8,805 nt of DNA from an uncultured Blautia sp. (lineage in GTDB: Bacteria > Bacillota > Clostridia > Lachnospirales > Lachnospiraceae), in assembly GCA_934402155.1 (NCBI GenBank), contig CAKRTP010000073.1, positions 1 to 8,805 on the forward strand, in the 5' to 3' direction. Both the position numbers and the translations under genes were made by a program. The notes beneath the pieces were generated by a model. That model was not told the DNA's origin, made no database searches, and was given only the letters and a program-made list of their open reading frames with translations. This document shows, one piece after another, positions 1 to 4,629 of this stretch. Each line of letters begins with the position of its first letter. Position 1 is the first letter of the stretch.

Positions 1-3
1 ACT

Positions 4-1965
4 ATGATCATCACATTGAAAGACGGATCCAAAAAAGAGTATTCCGAAGCAAAATCAGTCATCGACATCGCTTATGATATCAGCGAAGGACTGGCACGTG
101 CAGCATGCGCAGGCGAAGTAAACGGAGAGGTTGTAGACCTTCGTACTGTTCTTGACAGCGACTGCGAACTGAACATTCTCACCGCCAAAGATGAGAAGGG
201 ACTTGCTGTTCTTCGTCACACAGCTTCCCACGTACTTGCACAGGCAGTACAGACCTTATATCCGGAAGCTAAAGTTGCTATCGGACCTTCTATCGATACA
301 GGATTTTATTATGATTTCGCTCACGAACCATTCTCCCGTGAGGATCTCGATGCAATCGAGAAAGAAATGAAGAAGATTATCAAGAAAGGTGCAAAGATCG
401 AGCGTTTTACCAAATCCAGAGAAGATGCGATCGCATACTTCAAAGAGAAAAACGAACCATACAAGGTAGAACTGATCGAGGATCTTCCGGAGGGAGAAGA
501 AATCTCCTTCTATTCACAGGGTGACTGGACAGACCTCTGTGCAGGACCACACCTTATGAGTGTGAAAGGCGTTAAGGCATTCAAACTTCTTTCTTCTTCC
601 AGCGCTTACTGGAGAGGCAGCGAAAAGAACGCAATGCTGACACGTATCTACGGTACAGCATACGCAACAAAAGATGAACTCAAAGAACATCTGGAGCAGA
701 TGGAAGAAGCTAAAAAACGTGACCACAACAAGCTTGGCCGTGAAATGAAAATCTTCACAACCGTAGATGTGATCGGACAGGGACTTCCGCTGATCATGCC
801 AAACGGTGTCATCATGATGCAGGAACTGCAGAGATGGATCGAAGATGAGGAGACAAAACGTGGATATGTAAGAACAAAGACTCCTCTGATGGCTAAGAGT
901 GACCTTTACAAGATTTCCGGACACTGGGATCATTACAAAGACGGCATGTTCGTACTTGGTGATGAAGAAACAGACAAAGAAGTATTTGCACTTCGTCCGA
1001 TGACATGTCCGTTCCAGTACTATGTATACAAAGCAGAACAGCACAGCTACCGTGATCTGCCGCTTCGTTACGGCGAAACATCCACACTGTTCCGTAATGA
1101 GGACTCCGGTGAGATGCATGGTCTGACACGAGTTCGTCAGTTTACAATCTCTGAGGGACATCTGATCGTAAGACCAGACCAGATGGTAAAAGAATTCAAA
1201 GACTGTATCGCACTTGCTCAGTACTGCCTGCAGGTTCTTGGTGTAGAAGAAGATGTAACTTACCATCTTTCCAAATGGGATCCAAACAACAGAGAAAAAT
1301 ACATCGGAGATCCGGAAGTATGGAATGAGACAGAAGAAGATATCCGCCAGATGCTCGAAGAACTGAACATCCCATTCACAGAGGATGTCGGAGAAGCAGC
1401 ATTCTATGGACCGAAGGTCGACATCAACGCAAAGAACGTATATGGCAAAGAAGATACCATGATCACAATCCAGTGGGATGCACTTCTTGCTGAGCAGTTC
1501 GATATGTACTATATCGATGAAAACGGCGACAAGAAACGTCCATGCATCATCCACCGTACATCCATGGGATGCTATGAGAGAACACTTGCATGGCTGATCG
1601 AAAAATACGCTGGAATGTTCCCGACATGGCTGTGTCCGGAGCAGGTTCGTGTGATTCCGATCTCCGAAAAATTCAATGCTTATGCTGACAAAGTAGAAGC
1701 ACAGATGAAAGAAGCAGGCATCCGTTGCTCTGTCGACAGACGTTCCGAGAAGATGGGATACAAGATCCGTGAGGCACGTCTTGAGAGAGTTCCATACATG
1801 CTGGTTGTAGGTGCAAAAGAAGAGGAAGAGGGCAAAGTATCCGTAAGAAGCCGTTATCTTGGCGACGAAGGTGCAAAAGAACTCGGAGAATTCATTGCAG
1901 CAATCAAAGAAGAAATCAGGAACAAAACAATCCGTAAGATTGAGGTTCAGGAAGAGAAAAAATAA
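4..1965 (+). CDS. thrS: Threonyl-tRNA synthetase
   Basis: Charges tRNA-Thr with threonine in the cytoplasm; class II aminoacyl-tRNA synthetase. The 653-residue length is normal for bacterial ThrS. Domains in order: TGS domain (about 1-62); editing domain with its metal-site pattern H72-x3-H76 and C179-x3-H183 (in DLCAGPH); class II catalytic core (about 245-540) with the zinc ligands C335 (RPMTCPF), H386 (SEGH) and H517 (IIHRTS), and motif 2 around FRNEDSGEMHGLTR (364-376); C-terminal anticodon-binding domain (about 546-640). Motif 3 reads HRTSMGCYER rather than the HRAILGSxER of Bacillus and E. coli, so this is a diverged ThrS branch. Start: the first ATG begins at base 4 and the TGS domain begins at once, so the protein looks complete. 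The ribosome site and any T-box leader lie outside the window. Codon use favours ATC, GCA and CGT, as in a highly expressed gene, unlike the genes downstream. Confidence 0.97.
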   Translation: MIITLKDGSKKEYSEAKSVIDIAYDISEGLARAACAGEVNGEVVDLRTVLDSDCELNILTAKDEKGLAVLRHTASHVLAQAVQTLYPEAKVAIGPSIDTGFYYDFAHEPFSREDLDAIEKEMKKIIKKGAKIERFTKSREDAIAYFKEKNEPYKVELIEDLPEGEEISFYSQGDWTDLCAGPHLMSVKGVKAFKLLSSSSAYWRGSEKNAMLTRIYGTAYATKDELKEHLEQMEEAKKRDHNKLGREMKIFTTVDVIGQGLPLIMPNGVIMMQELQRWIEDEETKRGYVRTKTPLMAKSDLYKISGHWDHYKDGMFVLGDEETDKEVFALRPMTCPFQYYVYKAEQHSYRDLPLRYGETSTLFRNEDSGEMHGLTRVRQFTISEGHLIVRPDQMVKEFKDCIALAQYCLQVLGVEEDVTYHLSKWDPNNREKYIGDPEVWNETEEDIRQMLEELNIPFTEDVGEAAFYGPKVDINAKNVYGKEDTMITIQWDALLAEQFDMYYIDENGDKKRPCIIHRTSMGCYERTLAWLIEKYAGMFPTWLCPEQVRVIPISEKFNAYADKVEAQMKEAGIRCSVDRRSEKMGYKIREARLERVPYMLVVGAKEEEEGKVSVRSRYLGDEGAKELGEFIAAIKEEIRNKTIRKIEVQEEKK

Positions 1966-1981
1966 AAAACGATGAGATAGT

Positions 1982-2007
1982 CAGAATACAAAACTACTTT
2001 TATTCTG
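1982..2007 (+). repeat. AT-rich inverted repeat after thrS, possible weak terminator
   Basis: CAGAATA (1982-1988) is matched exactly by TATTCTG (2001-2007) around a 12-base loop, in which AAA and TTT could extend the stem past a one-base bulge. It starts 17 bases after the thrS stop. It could be the 3' end structure of the thrS mRNA, but the stem is AT-rich and no T-run follows, so termination is uncertain. The right arm touches the Spo0A-box-like sequence at 2006-2012. Confidence 0.35.
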
Positions 2008-2022
2008 TCGATAAGACGCGAG
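2006..2022 (+). promoter_or_regulatory. Candidate tandem Spo0A boxes
   Basis: TGTCGAT at 2006-2012 matches the Spo0A box TGNCGAA at all but its last base. Exactly 10 bp (one helical turn) further on, a weaker copy follows at 2016-2022, visible as the repeat CGATAAG (2009-2015) / CGAGAAG (2019-2025). Tandem 0A boxes one turn apart, upstream of -35, are what is known at Bacillus subtilis spoIIG. The match is seen in the sequence; Spo0A binding is inferred. The second box keeps only the CGA core. Confidence 0.4.
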
Positions 2023-2048
2023 AAGTTCTGTGGATCTGATTCCAGGTT

Positions 2049-2081
2049 TTGACAAAATCTGCGCTCTCTGTCTTATATAAT
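2049..2081 (+). promoter_or_regulatory. spoIIG-type sigma-A promoter with 21-bp spacer
   Basis: The -35 hexamer TTGACA (2049-2054) and the -10 hexamer TATAAT (2076-2081) both match the sigma-A consensus perfectly, but the spacer is 21 bp rather than about 17. The B. subtilis spoIIG promoter is known for the same fault (22 bp), which makes it depend on phosphorylated Spo0A. The -35 sits inside the near-palindrome TTTTGACAAAA (2047-2057), whose lower strand contains TGTCAAA, one mismatch from a Spo0A box. Start of transcription is predicted near 2088. A less likely alternative inside the leader is TTCACT (2085-2090), 17 bp, TATATA (2108-2113). Confidence 0.65.
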
Positions 2082-2084
2082 GAG

Positions 2085-2102
2085 TTCACTTACCAAAGTG
2101 AA
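2085..2102 (+). repeat. Perfect inverted repeat at the predicted spoIIGA transcription start
   Basis: TTCACTT (2085-2091) and AAGTGAA (2096-2102) are exact reverse complements around the 4-base loop ACCA. The repeat straddles the predicted start point (about 2088), so it may be an operator for a repressor in DNA, or a small hairpin near the 5' end of the spoIIGA-sigE mRNA. The sequence cannot tell these apart. Confidence 0.45.
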
Positions 2103-2135
2103 GGATTTATATAAGGTCAGAGGGCGTTTTTCTTT

Positions 2136-2142
2136 GGGGAGG
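2136..2142 (+). promoter_or_regulatory. spoIIGA ribosome binding site
   Basis: GGGGAGG, a near-perfect Shine-Dalgarno sequence, lies 10 bases before the ATG at 2153 and fixes that start. No other in-frame start nearby has such a site. Confidence 0.85.
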
Positions 2143-2152
2143 ATCAGATCAT

Positions 2153-3001
2153 ATGCAGGAGATATACATAGATGTTGTTTTCGCGGCAAATCTTTTGATG
2201 GATTATCTTCTCCTCAGGCTGGTGGCAGGATTTCTGAGATGTCAGACCAGCCGCCTCCGGTGTCTGATGGCAGCAGTCCTGGGAGCCTCTGGTTCCTGCA
2301 TGATTCTCTGTATTCCTTCGGAAAATACTCCTGTGCTGACAGTTATTCTCCATGGATTCTGTGCACTCTGGATGCTTCGGATCGGACTTAAGATCCAGAA
2401 GGGAGCGCTTCTTCTCAAAGCACTTCTGATGTTATATCTGACAGCATTTCTGTGTGGGGGATTCTGGGAGGCTGTTTCAAATGAAAGAACACTCACGATC
2501 AGAATTTTTTTATTATGTGTTTTTGTGGTATACACAGGCATCAGTGCTTTGCTTTTTGCGGCAGACTCGATCCGTGCCAGCCGGAAAAATATCTATCCGG
2601 TGACACTTGGTTATAAGGGCAGGGTGCAGTCGGCTTACGGTCTTTATGACAGCGGGAATTTTCTTACAGACCCTGTGAACGGGAAACCAGTGTCGATCAT
2701 TGAGTCGGAACTTTTAAGAGAAATCCTGCCAGAGGAGCATGCAGAAGCACTGAAAAGACTGAATGAGAATCCAAAGGAACTGAATGACGCAGAACTCACA
2801 GATCTTAAGCCTCATTATCTGTCGATTAAGACCGTGGGAAAGAACTCACAGATGTTTCTGGCTGTAATGCTTGATGATCTGTGCATTTATACTCCTGGAG
2901 ATGTGATTCATATATCAGATCCGGTTTTTGCTCTGACAAGTGAATCCTCTGCTTTGGGAAAGGAATACAGGATATTGTTGAATTCCAGATTATTGCGTTA
3001 G
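2153..3001 (+). CDS. spoIIGA: Sigma-E factor processing peptidase SpoIIGA
   Basis: Membrane aspartic protease that cleaves the pro-sequence from pro-sigma-E, switching on mother-cell transcription after a signal from the forespore (SpoIIR in Bacillus). The 282-residue protein starts with the family's MQEIYIDVVFAANLLMDYLL pattern (B. subtilis begins MKIYLDVIWLLNF). It has about five membrane segments: roughly 7-27, 36-55, 60-78, 86-104 and 115-136. A soluble C-terminal protease domain follows, with the catalytic aspartate D166 in GLYDSGN (B. subtilis GLIDSGN, D183), then LTDPVNGKPVSII. It is slightly shorter than the 309-residue Bacillus protein. The stop at 2999-3001 is followed after 12 bases by sigE, whose ribosome site begins right at this stop, so the two are translationally close. 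Expression is probably driven by the wide-spaced promoter at 2049-2081. Confidence 0.95.
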   Translation: MQEIYIDVVFAANLLMDYLLLRLVAGFLRCQTSRLRCLMAAVLGASGSCMILCIPSENTPVLTVILHGFCALWMLRIGLKIQKGALLLKALLMLYLTAFLCGGFWEAVSNERTLTIRIFLLCVFVVYTGISALLFAADSIRASRKNIYPVTLGYKGRVQSAYGLYDSGNFLTDPVNGKPVSIIESELLREILPEEHAEALKRLNENPKELNDAELTDLKPHYLSIKTVGKNSQMFLAVMLDDLCIYTPGDVIHISDPVFALTSESSALGKEYRILLNSRLLR

Positions 3002-3006
3002 GAGGG
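3001..3006 (+). promoter_or_regulatory. sigE ribosome binding site overlapping the spoIIGA stop
   Basis: GGAGGG begins on the last base of the spoIIGA TAG stop and ends 7 bases before the sigE ATG at 3014. It fixes the sigE start and suggests coupled translation of protease and substrate. Confidence 0.85.
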
Positions 3007-3013
3007 GCAGGAT

Positions 3014-3745
3014 ATGGCAAGATCAGCAGCAGGCGTGGAGTATAATTCTTTTCAGCTTTTTCAGAGATTTGTTTTAACAAAATCAAGAGATGTTTATTAT
3101 ATCGGAGGGAGTGATGTTCTTCCGGCACCGCTGGAGCCGAAGAGAGAGGCATATGTGATAAGCAGACTTACAGGTGAAAAGCAGCAGGAGGCAAAATCAA
3201 TCCTGATTGAACACAACCTGAGACTGGTGGTATATATAGCGAAGAAATTTGACAATACAGGGGTTGGGGTTGAAGATCTGATCTCTATTGGAACAATCGG
3301 TCTTATCAAAGCAATCAATACGTTTAATCCTGTCAAAAATATCAAGCTGGCAACGTACGCATCCAGGTGTATTGAGAATGAGATCCTGATGTATCTTCGC
3401 AGAAACAGCAAGACACGGATGGAGGTTTCTATTGATGAACCGCTGAATGTAGACTGGGATGGAAATGAACTTCTTTTATCAGATGTCCTGGGGACAGATG
3501 ATGATGAGATCTCACGTAAAATGGAGGATGAGGTGGAGATTACCCTTCTTGGAAAGGCAATCAACAAGCTTTCTCCAAGAGAGCAGATGATCATCAAACT
3601 CCGGTTCGGACTCAATAATGATGAGGGTAAAGAAAAGACGCAGAAAGAAGTTGCAGACCTGCTGGGGATTTCTCAGTCCTATATTTCCAGACTCGAGAAG
3701 CGGATCATGAAGCGGCTGAAGAAAGAGATCATAAAATATGAATAA
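3014..3745 (+). CDS. sigE: Sporulation sigma factor sigma-E (pro-sigma-E)
   Basis: First mother-cell sigma factor of sporulation, made as an inactive membrane-bound precursor and cut by SpoIIGA. The 243 residues are close to the Bacillus protein (239). Residues 1-28 are the pro-sequence. The cleavage landmark [13 protein letters not shown] (28-40) corresponds to YYIGGSEALPPPL in B. subtilis, so cutting is predicted around Y28/Y29. Region 2 (about 60-131) is almost identical to Bacillus in [20 protein letters not shown] (112-131). The stretch [20 protein letters not shown] (141-160) is also conserved. Region 4 has the helix-turn-helix [20 protein letters not shown] (207-226). Unusually, the pro-sequence has only four basic residues and is rich in phenylalanine, unlike the lysine/leucine-rich Bacillus one. 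The nearest relative of sigma-E, sigma-G, is excluded by the pro-sequence and the SpoIIGA neighbour. Confidence 0.97.
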   Translation: MARSAAGVEYNSFQLFQRFVLTKSRDVYYIGGSDVLPAPLEPKREAYVISRLTGEKQQEAKSILIEHNLRLVVYIAKKFDNTGVGVEDLISIGTIGLIKAINTFNPVKNIKLATYASRCIENEILMYLRRNSKTRMEVSIDEPLNVDWDGNELLLSDVLGTDDDEISRKMEDEVEITLLGKAINKLSPREQMIIKLRFGLNNDEGKEKTQKEVADLLGISQSYISRLEKRIMKRLKKEIIKYE

Positions 3746-3750
3746 TATAA

Positions 3751-3777
3751 GCTGCTGAGACCCAGGTGCTCAACAGC
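3751..3777 (+). terminator. Imperfect hairpin just after sigE
   Basis: GCTGCTGAG (3751-3759) pairs with CTCAACAGC (3769-3777) at 8 of 9 positions (one C-A mismatch) around a 9-base loop, beginning 5 bases after the sigE stop. The sequence after it, GAGGATTTGTTTA, is only partly T-rich, so it may be a weak terminator or an mRNA-stabilising 3' structure rather than a strong stop. Confidence 0.4.
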
Positions 3778-3785
3778 GAGGATTT

Positions 3786-3817
3786 GTTTATAAGAGGGCA
3801 TATCCTGGCATATACAT
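3786..3817 (+). promoter_or_regulatory. Possible sigma-E-type promoter before cwlD
   Basis: CATATACA at 3809-3816 agrees with 6 of 8 positions of the Bacillus sigma-E -10 consensus CATACAnT, and GTTTATA at 3786-3792 is a poor fit (4 of 7) to its -35, 16 bp upstream. Bacillus cwlD is made in part under sigma-E, so such a promoter would make sense here. The match is weak and AT-rich intergenic DNA gives such hits by chance. Confidence 0.2.
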
Positions 3818-3836
3818 AGAAAGAATATGCGAGAGG

Positions 3837-4547
3837 ATGTGTCCTTTTTTGCGGAAATATATAATGGAACTGGTGATGACGGGAATGCTGCTTGTCAGTT
3901 TTTACTTTCTCTCGAGACAGGCAGCAGCGGTTTCAGTATGGATGAATTCAGGGAAAGTACAGACAGAGGAGAAGGTGATAGTGCTTGATCCGGGACATGG
4001 AGGCAGTGATCCGGGTATGATCGGGGTGGACGGACTGGAAGAAAAAGGAGTCAATCTGTCGGTGGCACTTCTGTTGAGAGAAAAACTGGAAAAAAAGGGA
4101 TTTACTATCCTGATGACAAGAGAAAAAGACCAGGGACTGTATGATGAAACAGCACAGAACAAAAAAGCCCAGGATATGCAGCGGAGGATCGCATTGATCG
4201 ATGAGACAGCTCCTGTGCTGACGGTGAGTATTCATCAGAACAGTTATCCTGACCCGGAGGTAAAGGGACCACAGGTTTTTTATTATGAAACATCGGAAAA
4301 AGGAAAAAAACTGGCGGAGGATATTCAGGAAAGTCTGAATACGATGCTTAAGGCAGAACGTCCGCGGAAGATCAAAGGAAACACCAGTTATTATCTTTTG
4401 AAAAGAAGTAAAGGCGTGCTTGTGATCGCAGAGTGCGGTTTTCTTACCAATCCTGAGGAGGCTTCTCTTCTTCAGACAGAGGAGTATCGGGAAAAGGTGG
4501 CAGATGCACTTGCTGAGGGAATCGGCAGATACCTGCAGAAACAGTAA
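3837..4547 (+). CDS. cwlD: CwlD-like N-acetylmuramoyl-L-alanine amidase
   Basis: Zinc amidase (Amidase_3 family) that cuts the bond between N-acetylmuramic acid and L-alanine in peptidoglycan. CwlD acts with PdaA to make muramic delta-lactam, the cortex mark that germination enzymes recognise. The 236 residues match Bacillus CwlD (237). An N-terminal signal or membrane anchor (about 6-32) is followed by the catalytic domain with zinc ligands H54 (DPGHGG), E69 (GLEEKGVN) and H133 (SIHQN), and the catalytic glutamate E199 (AECGFLTNPEEA). The start is uncertain: GAGAGG (3831-3836) abuts this ATG with no spacing. A TTG at 3849, 12 bases after that site, would give a cleaner basic MRKY start; an ATG at 3864 also exists. 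The call of CwlD rather than a general amidase rests on length, the short anchor without cell-wall repeats, and its place after sigE. Confidence 0.85.
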   Translation: MCPFLRKYIMELVMTGMLLVSFYFLSRQAAAVSVWMNSGKVQTEEKVIVLDPGHGGSDPGMIGVDGLEEKGVNLSVALLLREKLEKKGFTILMTREKDQGLYDETAQNKKAQDMQRRIALIDETAPVLTVSIHQNSYPDPEVKGPQVFYYETSEKGKKLAEDIQESLNTMLKAERPRKIKGNTSYYLLKRSKGVLVIAECGFLTNPEEASLLQTEEYREKVADALAEGIGRYLQKQ

Positions 4548-4555
4548 AACTTTTT

Positions 4556-4584
4556 TTGCTATTAATTTCGTATTCTGTTATACT
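4556..4584 (+). promoter_or_regulatory. Extended -10 sigma-A promoter for the membrane protein pair
   Basis: TTGCTA (4556-4561, 4 of 6 to consensus), a 17-bp spacer, and TATACT (4579-4584, 5 of 6) preceded by the extended -10 TG one base upstream (4576-4577). The start of transcription would be near 4591, which leaves a leader of about 39 bases before the ATG at 4630. This points to vegetative expression separate from the sporulation genes upstream. Confidence 0.6.
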
Positions 4585-4616
4585 GGATTCGAAACAATGA
4601 AGAAGAGAAAAAATAC

Positions 4617-4622
4617 AGAGGA
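4617..4622 (+). promoter_or_regulatory. Ribosome binding site that decides the start at 4630
   Basis: AGAGGA lies 7 bases before the ATG at 4630. The earlier in-frame ATGs at 4504 (inside cwlD, ahead of the promoter) and 4597 (about 6 bases after the predicted transcription start) have no good ribosome site. Confidence 0.65.
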
Positions 4623-4629
4623 TATTTTT

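Larger units (their letters stand above)
1966..2152 (+). other. thrS-spoIIGA intergenic regulatory region
   Basis: This 187-base gap has no gene of its own. It holds an AT-rich inverted repeat just after thrS, Spo0A-box-like sequences, a wide-spaced sigma-A promoter, an inverted repeat at the predicted transcription start and the spoIIGA ribosome site; each is listed separately. The 8-base palindrome TTATATAA occurs twice (2073-2080 and 2107-2114), on either side of the 2085-2102 repeat. No GC-rich hairpin with a T-run, meaning no clear intrinsic terminator for thrS, can be seen. Confidence 0.7.
4548..4629 (+). other. cwlD to membrane-protein gap with leader
   Basis: This 82-base gap holds a good sigma-A promoter (4556-4584) and the ribosome site of the next gene (4617-4622). 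A run of seven T (4551-4557) follows the cwlD stop but has no convincing hairpin in front of it, only GCAG-ATAC-CTGC (4525-4536) 14 bases upstream, so no terminator is called. Confidence 0.6.

Noticed and set aside
514..1554. 346-residue open frame on the minus strand opposite thrS
   Set aside because: Cys/Phe-rich with no recognisable domain and no ribosome site, and fully opposite a well-conserved thrS. It is a by-product of that gene's codon bias.
2080..2391. 103-residue open frame on the + strand across the spoIIGA start
   Set aside because: It begins inside the promoter -10 region and is out of frame with the clearly homologous SpoIIGA; no domain.
3097..3615. 172-residue minus-strand open frame opposite sigE
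   Set aside because: Ser/Arg-rich composition typical of antisense reading; sigE is near-identical to known sigma-E in this stretch.
3827..3862. 11-codon open frame (ATG at 3827) before cwlD as a leader peptide
   Set aside because: It overlaps the cwlD start out of frame and has no ribosome site; probably chance.
4521..4560. Intrinsic terminator after cwlD (T7 run)
   Set aside because: The only perfect hairpin (GCAG/CTGC, 4 bp) is 14 bases from the T-run, and AGTAAAA/TTTTGCT is AT-rich and overlaps the promoter; neither is convincing.
4504..4629. Longer N-terminus for the first membrane protein, starting at ATG 4504 or 4597
   Set aside because: 4504 lies inside cwlD and ahead of the promoter; 4597 lies about 6 bases after the predicted transcription start with no ribosome site. 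ATG 4630 has AGAGGA at 7 bases.
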